This document shows positions 43,288-52,410 of a stretch of 64,000 nucleotides of DNA, piece after piece. The DNA is from Candidatus Syntrophocurvum alkaliphilum. GTDB taxonomy: Bacteria > Bacillota > Syntrophomonadia > Syntrophomonadales > Syntrophomonadaceae. The notes beneath the pieces are model-generated. The model made no database searches. It had not been told where the DNA came from and worked only from the letters and a program-made list of their open reading frames with translations. Position 1 is the stretch's first letter. Every line of letters begins with the position of its first letter. The stretch is from assembly GCF_009734445.1 (NCBI RefSeq), contig NZ_CP046457.1, forward strand, positions 806,001-870,000, given 5' to 3'. The position numbers and the translations under genes were made by a program.

Positions 43288-44802
43288 ATGAATCAAAGTC
43301 TCAATAATGCTTTTGATTACCGTTTTAGTAAATTTAGAAAAATTACACCTGTTAATGGACTTGATGTAACTGATGCCGATAATGCTATGCAAAATAATTA
43401 TGCATGGTCTATAACAGAACTAGGTGATTATATTTATGTTGGTATAGGCAGAAATATTCTTTATACAGTTTTATCATCTGGTGCACTTGGTGATGTTCCA
43501 ATCCCTGAAGAACTAACTCCACAAGACCCAATTAATGTTGGTGAAATTTGGCGTTACAAAAAGGATGATTGTCAAGGCTGGGAACGTGTTTACCGTACAA
43601 CAGAAGATATTAATAATAATGGTTTTCGCTTTATGATTACCTATACAACACCAGATGGCGAAACGGCAATATATGCTGGAGCTTTTACTTTAACTCCTGA
43701 ATTGTTTATGGTTAAATCAACTGATGGTGTTAACTGGCATCAACTTGATACTGGAATTGAAGGATTTTCGACTAGATACATGGCTGAACATAGAGGAAAA
43801 TTGTACCTAGGTGCTACAGCACTACTTGGACCAGGTGAATTTAGGTTGTATAGTAGTTTTGATCCAGAAAATGAAGGTTGGGATTTAGTAGATGTTGATG
43901 GTGATCCGAATAAAAATCCTCGAGGAATAGCAGACATTTTATTTAGTTTTAATGACCACCTGTATGTAGGTACTGCAAGAGAAACAGGTTTTGAACTATG
44001 GCGTACAGTAGGAACTGAACCAGAATTAGACAACTGGAAATTAGTTGTCGACAAAGGGGCTGGTGATGCTAGAAATGAACGCCCTTGGGAAGTTGGTATT
44101 TTTAATGATTATATTTATATTGGTACTGCCATTGAAATAGCTATACTTAGTTTACGTCAGACTTTAATCCCCCCAAAAGGATTTGATCTCATACGAGTTG
44201 ATAGTAATGATAATTGGGAGTTAGTAATAGGTGGAACTCCTGTCGTCCCTACTGAACCAGAAACAGGTACTAGGGGTGCACCACTTAGCGGTAATTCTTC
44301 GGGTTTTGGCAATATAAGTAATGCATATTGTTGGCAACTACAGGCACAAGGGAACGAGTTTTACCTCGGAACCTTTAGCTGGTCTGTACTAATTCCCCCA
44401 TATATTCCTTTAATACCCGAATTATTAGACAGTATTTTTTCAGCAAACGTAAATGCTTATCAAAACTCATTGCAGAATTATATAAATTACTTAACCCAAA
44501 GCAACCCACAACTTTCACAAATATCTCTTGGGGATGTGATGCAAAAGGTATCTAATTTTATTATGAAATTGGGTAGTAGAACTTTTGGCTTTGATCTTTG
44601 GAAATCAAAAGATGGAGTTAATTGGGAACCAGTATCTTTAAATGGCTTTGGCAATCCACATAATTATGGTGTAAGAATGTTATTTTTAGCTCAAAATAAA
44701 AGCTTATATTTAGGTACTGCAAATCCTTTTGATGGACTTGAAGTCTGGGTTAAACCAAAAGATGTTAGAATTAACGATAAATTCCCAAATGATGAAGAAT
44801 AA
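43288..44802 (+). CDS. Uncharacterised beta-propeller-like protein
   Basis: A 504-residue protein I do not recognise by name. It contains at least six repeats of a strand motif of the form (L/I)Y(V/L/A)G(T/A) followed by (L/M)W or V-K-S-x-D-G-x-N-W, for example YIYVGIG, IYAGAF, LYLGATAL, LYVGTARETGFELWRT, FYLGTFSW and LYLGTAN. This spacing of 45-75 residues is what a seven-bladed propeller would show. There is no signal peptide or membrane helix, so it should be cytoplasmic. A 45-residue Gln/Asn-rich insert near residue 390 breaks the last repeats. It starts at ATG 43288 after AAGGAGGGG and stands alone. Confidence 0.7.
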   Translation: MNQSLNNAFDYRFSKFRKITPVNGLDVTDADNAMQNNYAWSITELGDYIYVGIGRNILYTVLSSGALGDVPIPEELTPQDPINVGEIWRYKKDDCQGWERVYRTTEDINNNGFRFMITYTTPDGETAIYAGAFTLTPELFMVKSTDGVNWHQLDTGIEGFSTRYMAEHRGKLYLGATALLGPGEFRLYSSFDPENEGWDLVDVDGDPNKNPRGIADILFSFNDHLYVGTARETGFELWRTVGTEPELDNWKLVVDKGAGDARNERPWEVGIFNDYIYIGTAIEIAILSLRQTLIPPKGFDLIRVDSNDNWELVIGGTPVVPTEPETGTRGAPLSGNSSGFGNISNAYCWQLQAQGNEFYLGTFSWSVLIPPYIPLIPELLDSIFSANVNAYQNSLQNYINYLTQSNPQLSQISLGDVMQKVSNFIMKLGSRTFGFDLWKSKDGVNWEPVSLNGFGNPHNYGVRMLFLAQNKSLYLGTANPFDGLEVWVKPKDVRINDKFPNDEE

Positions 44803-44824
44803 ATAATATATTAAAAAAATTTTA

Positions 44825-44859
44825 ATGGACGATTTCTAATATATATTAGAAATCGTCCC
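44825..44859. terminator. Stem-loop after the propeller-like gene
   Basis: GGACGATTTCTAATAT / ATATTAGAAATCGTCC, a 15-16 base perfect arm, 23 bases after the stop. A T-run is present on the minus strand but not the plus, so its use as a plus-strand terminator is uncertain. Confidence 0.5.
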
Positions 44860-44878
44860 AATTAGAAACCTAATTTTT

Positions 44879-45106
44879 AATTTCACAGCATAAAGGTAAA
44901 CCTAGACTATAGAATCGGCTGAGCAAACATGTTTAACACGCTACTCATCGGTCTTTACTTGCATTTTAGTTTAGCACTTATTATCTAATATGATTTTTTA
45001 TTTATACTTAGCCGTGAACATTCACCATGCCTTGCCACTTAAGGAATTAGGTTTATATGTTTGCTCAGCCTTAAGTTTTTTGTAGTTACCTTTTTGCAGC
45101 AGAATC
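44879..45106 (-). repeat. MITE-like element, copy 4 (full, diverged)
   Basis: A 228 bp copy in inverse orientation with more changes than the others (for example AATTTCACAGCATAAAGG at its left edge). AT-rich AATTTT-like sequence flanks both sides. It ends 8 bases before the stop codon of the flavin oxidase-like gene on the same strand. Confidence 0.85.
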
Positions 45107-45114
45107 AATTTTGT

Positions 45115-45594
45115 TTATTTAATTAAATTTTTAACCTTGTCATAGTTAAAGCTCCTTAACTCTTCTAATAATTTTTCAACAAATGATTCCCATTCAGGAG
45201 AACGAAGTTTAAGTTTTATTCCTTCCTGTACTTCAACATCTACAGCTACATTACTCTTGACGCTTTTACATACCAGAAGTAATATTCCCATATGTTTACT
45301 AGATTCCATCTTTTCTTTTAATATTAATCCTTCAGCTTGAAGTGAAAATGCAACATCACCATCACCTACAAAAGTAAGGGCAATCTTACCTCTTTTTTGT
45401 ACATTTTTATATGTTTGAGATTGATTCTGTGCTGCTAATAATATTATTTTATCATTTATAGCATAGAACAATGACATAGGTGCTCCACGAGGATAGCCAT
45501 CTGCATCAACTGTAGAAACAATACCAGTCATTGTTTTTTCCTTAAAGAAATTTGTAAGATGAGATGGTAGGCAGTCTCCTAAATATTCAGCCAA
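45115..45594 (-). CDS. Pyridoxamine 5'-phosphate oxidase-family flavin-binding protein
   Basis: A 159-residue split-barrel FMN-binding protein. The GIVSTVDADGYPRGAPMSLFY segment and the central KRGKIALTFVGDGD are typical of the PNPOx-like family, whose members bind FMN, F420 or haem. The substrate is unknown. It starts at TTG 45594 after GGGGG. It is the last gene of a padR-moxR-VWA cassette, with 18 bases to the gene before it. Confidence 0.8.
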   Translation of the reverse strand: MAEYLGDCLPSHLTNFFKEKTMTGIVSTVDADGYPRGAPMSLFYAINDKIILLAAQNQSQTYKNVQKRGKIALTFVGDGDVAFSLQAEGLILKEKMESSKHMGILLLVCKSVKSNVAVDVEVQEGIKLKLRSPEWESFVEKLLEELRSFNYDKVKNLIK

Positions 45595-45611
45595 AATAAT
45601 TCCCCCTTCAT

Positions 45612-46712
45612 TTATAATTTTTCAAATGCCTTTTCCATTTCAAGTAAGTTAGTACATGAAAAGGAGTCATCACAATGTATGAGATATTCACTCATTCTAC
45701 TGTCACCAGTATTCCAATTAGCGTAAGATTCAGGATTGAACCAATATATTTTTTTTACCCTATTTCGTATCTCTTGCAACGCCCAAGTTTCATCTCTAAA
45801 CCAATTATTCCTAGCATCACCAAATATAAGTACAGTTGTTTTATGATTTAGTAATTGACTATGCCTTTGTTGGAATGCTTTAAAAACAGCACCATAATCA
45901 GTATATCCTCGACCACCAACTACGCGACTATGCTTAAGTACATGAGTGCGTAATGTCAATGGATTTCCTGATATTAATAATTGACTTATGTTGTCAATTT
46001 CATCAATAAAACCATAAGAATGGATATGACGAAAAAACCTCTCCAATGAAGCAAGCAGAGCCAAGGCAAAACAGCTAAAATTCATTACTGAACCAGATAC
46101 ATCACAAAGAACTAATAGAACTGGTTTTTGCTTAATTTTTTTACTGGTTATTATATCTACAGGTATACCACCGGTTGACATACTCTGACGGATAGTTCGC
46201 CGATAATTAAGATTGTTTTGATCATTTCTCCGATGTACTTTGATCATTTTAGCTGCTAGACGTCGTGCAATAACCGGAAAAAGACGTTCCATTTTATGAA
46301 TATCATCTAAATTTGCCAAGTTAAATTCAATTTCCAATGGATTTTTGTTTCCCCCAGGTGGAGCTTGGGAAGAACTTTTGCTATTTAAAGGTAGTCCCTG
46401 AGCAAATTCTGATCCTTCATTGCTAATATTTTCATTTCCAATAGCATTATTTTGTTGGTTATAATGATGATCTGAATAGTATTGCCCTGGTAGTCTATCA
46501 ATAAAGTATCTTTTATAAACATCATCAAAAATTGCTTGATAACTATAGTTTTTAACTAAAGTGCTAGACATCGCTGAATAAAAAGCATCTTCTATTAGCC
46601 AATCTACATGCAAAAGGGCTTGGAAACAATCATTTGCTTGCCCTGGACTAACTGGCAGACCTTCCTGCCTTAGTTGTTCAAAAAACTCTTGTAGGTTATA
46701 AAATAAAGACAT
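45612..46712 (-). CDS. VWA domain-containing protein, CoxE-like
   Basis: A 366-residue protein with a C-terminal von Willebrand A domain. The MIDAS metal site is CDVSGSVMNFS, followed by a threonine in RGYTDYGAVF and an aspartate in FGDARNNW. Together with the preceding MoxR ATPase it matches the CoxD-CoxE type pair, in which ATPase and VWA protein act as a chaperone machine for metal or cofactor loading of a partner enzyme. No such partner is obvious beside it. It starts at ATG 46712 with GAGGTG upstream. Confidence 0.85.
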   Translation of the reverse strand: MSLFYNLQEFFEQLRQEGLPVSPGQANDCFQALLHVDWLIEDAFYSAMSSTLVKNYSYQAIFDDVYKRYFIDRLPGQYYSDHHYNQQNNAIGNENISNEGSEFAQGLPLNSKSSSQAPPGGNKNPLEIEFNLANLDDIHKMERLFPVIARRLAAKMIKVHRRNDQNNLNYRRTIRQSMSTGGIPVDIITSKKIKQKPVLLVLCDVSGSVMNFSCFALALLASLERFFRHIHSYGFIDEIDNISQLLISGNPLTLRTHVLKHSRVVGGRGYTDYGAVFKAFQQRHSQLLNHKTTVLIFGDARNNWFRDETWALQEIRNRVKKIYWFNPESYANWNTGDSRMSEYLIHCDDSFSCTNLLEMEKAFEKL

Positions 46713-46740
46713 GGTTTCACCTCATTCCAGGTTAACAATA

Positions 46741-47619
46741 TTAATAACGGTTAAGTAAGTCTTCTTTACTGTAAATTAAGCGTTCTACTTTTTGCATATC
46801 TTCTTGATGCTTCACAATAGTGTTAAGGGTTTGCAAAGCTGCATCCTTATCCAAATGCTCTTTGCCCAACCATAGTAACGTTGTCGCCCAGTCAATGCTT
46901 TCAGCTATACTTGGAGATTTCTTTAGTTCCAAACCTCTAATACGACGCATAACAAGTGCGATGTGTTCAGCCAATTGTTTGCTTAAATCAGGAGTTTTTA
47001 ATAGTAAAATATTTTCTTCCATTTCACGGTCTGGGAAATCAAGATAAAGGTATAAACATCTTCTTTTTAGGGCTTCTGAAAGTTCTCGGGTTGCATTAGA
47101 TGTAAGAAAAACAAAAGGATATTGTTTAGCTTTAATTGTTCCCATCTCAGGAATGGTGATTTGAAATTCTGATAATAATTCTAGTAGCATTGCTTCAAAT
47201 TCAAAGTCTACTTTGTCAATTTCATCAATAAGTAAGACTGGAGATGAATCACAAGAAATGCTTTCTAGTAGTGGTCTGCGCAATAAGAAATCCTCAGAGA
47301 AAATTTGCTCTTCTACTTCATCAATACCTGGCTGCCGGTTGGCTACAGCCTGAATATGCAATAATTGTCGTTTATAATTCCACTCATAAAGAGCCTTTGA
47401 CTCATCTATTCCTTCATAACATTGCATACGAATCAGAGGCAGATTCTTCATTTTGCTAAAGGCTTGAGCAATTGCAGTCTTCCCTACACCGGCGGGTCCT
47501 TCTACCAGAATAGGTTTTTGCATCACCTCAGAAAGAAATAATACTGTTGCTGTCCGGGTATCACAAATATAACCAGCCTCCAACATATCATTTTTTAAAG
47601 CTTCAATTTTGCTGTTCAT
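46741..47619 (-). CDS. MoxR/CoxD-type AAA+ ATPase
   Basis: A 292-residue AAA+ protein. Walker A is GPAGVGKT, Walker B LLIDEIDK and sensor 1 FLTSNATRE. The closest type by arrangement is CoxD/MoxR, which partners VWA proteins. It starts at ATG 47619 after GAGGGGGG, overlapping the end of padR by 4 bases. It should act as a molecular chaperone with the VWA protein just downstream. Confidence 0.88.
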   Translation of the reverse strand: MNSKIEALKNDMLEAGYICDTRTATVLFLSEVMQKPILVEGPAGVGKTAIAQAFSKMKNLPLIRMQCYEGIDESKALYEWNYKRQLLHIQAVANRQPGIDEVEEQIFSEDFLLRRPLLESISCDSSPVLLIDEIDKVDFEFEAMLLELLSEFQITIPEMGTIKAKQYPFVFLTSNATRELSEALKRRCLYLYLDFPDREMEENILLLKTPDLSKQLAEHIALVMRRIRGLELKKSPSIAESIDWATTLLWLGKEHLDKDAALQTLNTIVKHQEDMQKVERLIYSKEDLLNRY

Positions 47620-48188
47620 GTTTGTCCCCCCTCATTTTTGTGCATATTTTGTTCCAATTCTAAAATAAATTGTTCTAACCATTTTATTTTGAGCTTTTCA
47701 ACATCTATTCCGTATTCAATAATCTTAGTACGGTTAACATCTACCTTTTTTTGAACCATCTTTTCCCTGGCTTCATTAAAATGCCTAAGACGCATATCAC
47801 TTATTTCTAATTGTTGTTTTAACTTTTTCAATTTATCTGCATCTGATAGAAACATAAAAAAATTAACTTTAGTTAAAAAAGGATATTGATTAAAAAAATC
47901 ATATTTAGAGTGACCTTCTTCATCTATTTCAGATTCTAACCACTCATTAAACTCTGCTATTCCTTGAGGCGTAATTTTAATAATTTTCTGATCAGGCATA
48001 TCTTGTTGTGCCCGAATTTCTCGTTCAACCATACCTTCACGATCTAGTTGTTTAAGTGTAGAATAAAGTCTTCCTTCATTTATAATTGGATTAGCTGGAG
48101 TAAAATCTGCAAAACATTTCTTTATCATGTTGTAACCATATGTTGGAAGATCCATTAATGTCCCCAATAATATGTGTTTAAAGGCCAA
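47616..48188 (-). CDS. PadR family transcriptional regulator
   Basis: A 190-residue PadR protein with an N-terminal winged helix (ILLGTLMDLPTYGYNMIKKC, then a beta wing with EGRLYSTLKQLDREGMVE) and a C-terminal helical dimerisation domain (residues about 100-185). It starts at TTG 48188. It is the first gene of the moxR-VWA-flavin cassette and lies opposite a TRAP transporter. It probably represses itself, and perhaps the transporter, through the palindromic region in the shared gap. Confidence 0.9.
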   Translation of the reverse strand: MAFKHILLGTLMDLPTYGYNMIKKCFADFTPANPIINEGRLYSTLKQLDREGMVEREIRAQQDMPDQKIIKITPQGIAEFNEWLESEIDEEGHSKYDFFNQYPFLTKVNFFMFLSDADKLKKLKQQLEISDMRLRHFNEAREKMVQKKVDVNRTKIIEYGIDVEKLKIKWLEQFILELEQNMHKNEGGQT

Positions 48189-48294
48189 ACAACATCACCA
48201 TCCCTACTTATGTTTAAAGTATTTTCGATAACAAGGTCACCTTAATCAAATTGGAACCTAATTTAAACATTTTCTTTTCATCTAATACCCTAGA

Positions 48295-48338
48295 CTTAAA
48301 CTTAATGTACATTAATGTTAAGGTATATTAAGTTTAAG
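48295..48338. promoter_or_regulatory. Palindromic operator region upstream of padR
   Basis: CTTAAACTTAA (48295-48305) and its exact complement TTAAGTTTAAG (48328-48338) are 22 bases apart and enclose TTAATGTACATTAA, itself a perfect palindrome with the ATGT/ACAT core typical of PadR sites. It lies about 110 bases upstream of padR, in the 440-base gap facing the TRAP genes. The rest of this gap is AT-rich without other recognisable features. Confidence 0.6.
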
Positions 48339-48629
48339 GTTATGTCAATATGAATGCTCAAAATACTTCTGGTATAATTTGTTAATATTATTATTTTATG
48401 CTTATTTGCAAATTTTCTTTAAATAAAACAATTGTACAGTGCGATTTTTCCATTTTTGTAGTATTTTATATATTTATAAATTATTAAAATTATTTTAATT
48501 GACCATTTCGTCTCTATTGATATAGAATTTAATAGTGGATGAAATTTTTGTTCAATATTGTCAATATTAGATATTGTACAAACCATCCAAATTTTATTAA
48601 TTAATAAGGGGTAAAGGAGGATGTTGATT

Positions 48630-49583
48630 TTGAGAAAGAAGCTCGTATTAGTAGCAATACTTACAACGTTTGTTTTTATTGCTGCAGCATGTGGTGGTGG
48701 GGGTAGCCAACAAATTACTATGGGAACTGGCAGTGTAGGTGGGACATATTACCCACTAGGACAAGAAATGGTCACTGTATGGAACAATAACATTGAAGAC
48801 GTAAACTTTTCAGCTGTTGAATCAGGGGCATCAGTTCAAAATTTAGCTGATATTGGTGCAGGAAATATGGACTTAGGTATGAGTGTACATATTCCAGCTT
48901 TAAATGCACTAGCAGGAATTAATGATTTCGATAATGAAATTACTAACTTCAACTTTATAGGACATATCTATCCAGAAGTACTACAAGTTATTACTCGTGA
49001 AGGTACCGGGATAGAAAGCATTTCAGATTTAGAAGGTAAACGTGTTGCAATTGGCCCAGCTGGTAGTGGAACACAGGCTGCAACTAGACTTGTATTAGAA
49101 GCATATGGACTAACTGAAGATGATTATGATGCATACCAAGAAGGCTTTGGAGATGCTGCTGATCGCTTACAGGATGGAACAATTGATGCATCATTTGGTT
49201 TATTAGGATTACCAAACGGAACTATTGAACAATTACAAGCATCAGTTGGAGATGTACAATTTATAAACATTTCAACTGAAGGATTACAATATGTTGAGGA
49301 AAATAGTGACTATGGTGAATTAACAATTGCTGGCGGTACATATGATTGGATAGAAGAAGATGTAATAACAATTTCAGCATTTGCTGTTCTTGTTGCTAAT
49401 ACCGATACAGTTGACGATGAATTAGCATACGAATTAGCAAGAGTTATGGTTGAAAATGCAGATGAAAATACACATCCACAATCTGCTCACATGACATTGG
49501 AAAATGCTTTACTGGGATCAGAAGGACTTCCAATGCATCCTGGTGCAGAAAGATATTATCAAGAACAAGGTATACTTGAATAA
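48630..49583 (+). CDS. TAXI-type TRAP transporter solute-binding lipoprotein
   Basis: A 317-residue extracytoplasmic binding protein of the TAXI (TRAP-associated extracytoplasmic immunogenic) family. It has a signal with a lipobox (AAAC followed by glycines), then MGTGSVGGTYYPLG, the TAXI signature, and GKRVAIGPAGSGT. The ligand is unknown, possibly a dicarboxylate or amino acid. An ATG at 48621 adjoins the AAAGGAGG site, so TTG 48630 is the better start. The matching permease follows 100 bases later. Confidence 0.9.
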   Translation: MRKKLVLVAILTTFVFIAAACGGGGSQQITMGTGSVGGTYYPLGQEMVTVWNNNIEDVNFSAVESGASVQNLADIGAGNMDLGMSVHIPALNALAGINDFDNEITNFNFIGHIYPEVLQVITREGTGIESISDLEGKRVAIGPAGSGTQAATRLVLEAYGLTEDDYDAYQEGFGDAADRLQDGTIDASFGLLGLPNGTIEQLQASVGDVQFINISTEGLQYVEENSDYGELTIAGGTYDWIEEDVITISAFAVLVANTDTVDDELAYELARVMVENADENTHPQSAHMTLENALLGSEGLPMHPGAERYYQEQGILE

Positions 49584-49684
49584 ATTAATAAGAATTCTGA
49601 TTAGACAACCTAGTTAGAAAGGGGCAAGCATAAAATGCTTTCCCCTTTTTAGATACTGTTACTGGTATAAGGGAGGGGAGCACC

Positions 49685-51694
49685 ATCCGAGATCAAGAAA
49701 AAATAGCTAATAATGAAACCAATCATGATGCAAATCAAAAAATTATTGAAAAATACGACAGAGAAAGAAATTATCGAAGTAATTTAGGTAAATTGACTTG
49801 GGTGTTTTCATTTCTTGCTATATCTTTAACTATATTTCATTTATATACTGCTTCATATGGTATTTTACAATCACAAGTACAAGGTGCTGTACATTTAGGA
49901 ACAGGACTTGGTTTAATATTTATACTTTATCCTATTAAGAAAGGATTACAGCATAAACAAAAAGGTGTTCCTTGGTACGATGTAATACTAGCCTTTCTAG
50001 CATTGTTCGTGGGTTATTATTTTGCTTATTTTGTAAATGAAATTACTGTACGAATACCTCGTAATGATGCTACAAGTTTAGATCTTTTAGTTGCTGTATT
50101 AGGTGTATTTTTAGTTTTAGAAGCAACTAGAAGATGTGTAGGATTACCAATAGTTGTGATTGCTAGTGTATTTATTACATATGCTTTATTAGGCCCTCAC
50201 ATGCCTGTATTAGATCATAGAGGTTTTGCATGGGATAATTTAGCATTAAGACTCTACTTTAGCACTTCTGCTATTTTTGGTACTCCGATACAGGTTTCGT
50301 CTAAATTTATTTTCCTATTTTTGCTTTTCGGTGTAGTGCTTATTAAGACAGGTATTGGAAAGTTTTTCAATGATCTAGCCTTTGCTTTGGCAGGACGATA
50401 TACAGGTGGGACAGCAAAAGCTGCGGTTGCAGCAAGTGCTTTACAAGGAACAGTTAGTGGAAGCTCAGTTGCTAATACAGTCAGCTCAGGTTCCTTTACA
50501 ATTCCATTAATGAAAAAATCCGGATTTAAACCCGAGTTTTCAGCTGCTGCTGAAGCATCAGCTTCAACTGGTGGACAACTTATGCCGCCAATTATGGGAG
50601 CTGCTGCATTTTTATTAGCTGAATATGCCGGTGTTCCTTATAGCCAAGTTATGTTAGCAGCACTTATCCCCGCTTTGCTATATTTTTCGGGTGTATTTAT
50701 GGGAGTACACTTTGAATCTAAAAAATTAGGTATTAAGGGTTTGCCAAAAAGTGAGCTACCAAAATTAAAAGAAATAATTTTTAGTCGTGGATATATGATT
50801 TTACCACTGATATTAATTTTTACGACTTTATTGATTGGCTTTACACCAATACGAGCTGCTTTAATTGGAATAGGAAGTGCGTTTATATTAAGCTTTATAA
50901 AAAAGGAGACACGTCTTTCTATTATAGATATTTTTGAAACACTTGAAAGAGGAGCAAGAGTTGCTTTACCTGTAATAGCCGCTTGTGCAAGTGCTGGTAT
51001 TGTAGCAGGAATTGTTGTTATTACTGGCTTAGGAGGTAAATTGGCTTCAGGAATAATTTCCATGTCAGGAGGCATACTAATTTTAACACTAGTTTTTACT
51101 ATGCTAGCATGTATATTATTAGGTATGGGTCTACCAACAACTGCCAATTATGTAGTAACAGCATCAATAGCCGCACCGGCATTAGTAAATCACCCAGAAT
51201 TTGCTATACCGGTATTAGCAGCACATATGTTCGTGTTTTATTTCGGAATAGTAGCTGATATTACTCCGCCTGTGTGTTTAGCTGCCTATGCTGGTTCAGG
51301 TATAGCTCAGTCTAATCCATTTCACTCAGGAGTAACAGCAGTAAAATTAGCTATTGCAGCCTATATTATACCTTTTATATTTATATATAACCCAATGCTT
51401 ATTTTAATAGATTTTACATACCCACTATTAGCAATATCAGTCCTTACAGCAATGCTTGGTATGTTTGGAATAAGTAGTGCTATGATGGGCTACTTTATAC
51501 GTCATTCATATTTATGGGAAAGACTAGTTTTATTTGCTGCTGGTATAATGCTCATATCACCTAATATTTTGGTAGATCTAAGTGGAGTAATCTTAATAAT
51601 TGGTATATGGCTAATACAGAAACGAAGAGAAGATGAAAATCTTAAAGATGATAAATTGACTAATGAATTAACTGAAAGACCCCAACACTTATAG
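49685..51694 (+). CDS. TRAP transporter fused permease (DctQM-type), apparent AUC start
   Basis: A fused small and large TRAP permease of 669 residues with about 18 membrane helices. The helical part has the DctM signatures SGSSVANTVSSGSFTIP and GGQLMPPIMGAAAF, and VADITPPVCLAAY. It imports the TAXI-bound solute with sodium or protons. The first ATG/GTG/TTG-type start in frame is TTG 49793, but the frame is open upstream and encodes IIEKYDRERNYRSNLG, the usual family N-terminus. A strong GGAGGGGAG (49672-49680) lies about 8 bases before ATC 49685, so initiation at AUC is inferred. TTG 49793 lacks a ribosome site. Confidence 0.88.
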   Translation: MRDQEKIANNETNHDANQKIIEKYDRERNYRSNLGKLTWVFSFLAISLTIFHLYTASYGILQSQVQGAVHLGTGLGLIFILYPIKKGLQHKQKGVPWYDVILAFLALFVGYYFAYFVNEITVRIPRNDATSLDLLVAVLGVFLVLEATRRCVGLPIVVIASVFITYALLGPHMPVLDHRGFAWDNLALRLYFSTSAIFGTPIQVSSKFIFLFLLFGVVLIKTGIGKFFNDLAFALAGRYTGGTAKAAVAASALQGTVSGSSVANTVSSGSFTIPLMKKSGFKPEFSAAAEASASTGGQLMPPIMGAAAFLLAEYAGVPYSQVMLAALIPALLYFSGVFMGVHFESKKLGIKGLPKSELPKLKEIIFSRGYMILPLILIFTTLLIGFTPIRAALIGIGSAFILSFIKKETRLSIIDIFETLERGARVALPVIAACASAGIVAGIVVITGLGGKLASGIISMSGGILILTLVFTMLACILLGMGLPTTANYVVTASIAAPALVNHPEFAIPVLAAHMFVFYFGIVADITPPVCLAAYAGSGIAQSNPFHSGVTAVKLAIAAYIIPFIFIYNPMLILIDFTYPLLAISVLTAMLGMFGISSAMMGYFIRHSYLWERLVLFAAGIMLISPNILVDLSGVILIIGIWLIQKRREDENLKDDKLTNELTERPQHL

Positions 51695-51767
51695 GCATAA
51701 ATTATTACTAGCTCTCTTGGGTTATACCAGTAAACTAATTTAGTTTTCTTAAATATTATTAAACTTT

Positions 51768-51800
51768 AAAACTACAAGTTTTACACTTGTAGTTTTTTTT
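51768..51800 (+). terminator. Intrinsic terminator of the TRAP operon
   Basis: AAACTACAAG / CTTGTAGTTT stem followed by a run of eight T residues, 74 bases after the permease stop. Confidence 0.9.
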
Positions 51801-51847
51801 ATAGCATATTAAATATATTATTATCGTTTTTATAAAAAACTAATTTT

Positions 51848-52073
51848 GATTCTGCTGCAAAAAGTAACTACAACAAACTTAAGGCTGAGCAAACATGTTT
51901 ATCTAAGTCCTTAAGTAGCAAGGCGTGGTGCATAGATCACGGCTAAGTATAAATAAAAAATCATTTTAGATAATAAGTGCTAAGCTAAAATGAAGGTAAA
52001 GACCGATGAGTGGCGTGATAAATATGTTTGCTCAGCCGATTCCATACTCTAAGTTTAGCTTTTTGCAGTGGAT
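51848..52073 (+). repeat. MITE-like element, copy 5 (near full)
   Basis: Full-length copy from GATTCTGCTGC to TTTTTGCAGTGGA. The last bases (normally GGAATC) have changed to GGATGG, so the right flank duplication is lost. The right internal repeat has one C-to-T change. A promoter -35 box begins 2-3 bases beyond its right end. Confidence 0.9.
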
Positions 52074-52075
52074 GG

Positions 52076-52104
52076 TTGACATAAATTACTAATAATATTA
52101 ATAT
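52076..52104 (+). promoter_or_regulatory. Promoter of the cobalamin-riboswitch operon
   Basis: TTGACA (52076-52081), 17-base spacer, TAATAT (52099-52104): a near-consensus sigma-A promoter about 50 bases before the riboswitch. It abuts MITE copy 5. Confidence 0.75.
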
Positions 52105-52151
52105 TTATAAGTAAATAGGTGTTAATATTTAACAACTAAATATTAAATAGT

Positions 52152-52312
52152 TAATGGTGCTCAATAATTTGAGATAATAGGGAATTGGGTTAGAATCCCA
52201 AACGGGCCCGCCACTGTATTGGTAAGTCTAATATATTATTACCACTCCAAAACTGGGGGAAGGTTATATTAGATGATGACCCTAAGTCAGGAGACCTGCC
52301 TTAAACTATATT
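52152..52312 (+). promoter_or_regulatory. Cobalamin (AdoCbl-type) riboswitch
   Basis: The conserved parts are in order: GGTGCTC near the start, GGGAATTGGGTTAGAATCCC hairpin, the core ACGGGCCCGCCACTGT, a variable arm, and the B12 box AGTCAGGAGACCTGCC at about 52285-52300. Ends are approximate. A terminator hairpin follows, so high cobalamin should stop transcription of the downstream dehydrogenase operon. Confidence 0.95.
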
Positions 52313-52353
52313 GATCCTTTATCAAAAAGGCATCTAGTAGTAATGGATGATGG

Positions 52354-52391
52354 AAAGTCCACGCTTTAATATAGCGTGGACTTTATTTTTT
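52354..52391 (+). terminator. Riboswitch-controlled terminator
   Basis: AAGTCCACGC / GCGTGGACTT stem with a nine-base loop and TATTTTTTT tail, placed between the riboswitch and the first gene, 20 bases before its start codon. It is the likely expression platform. Confidence 0.88.
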
Positions 52392-52410
52392 TAAGAAAGG
52401 AATGATTATT

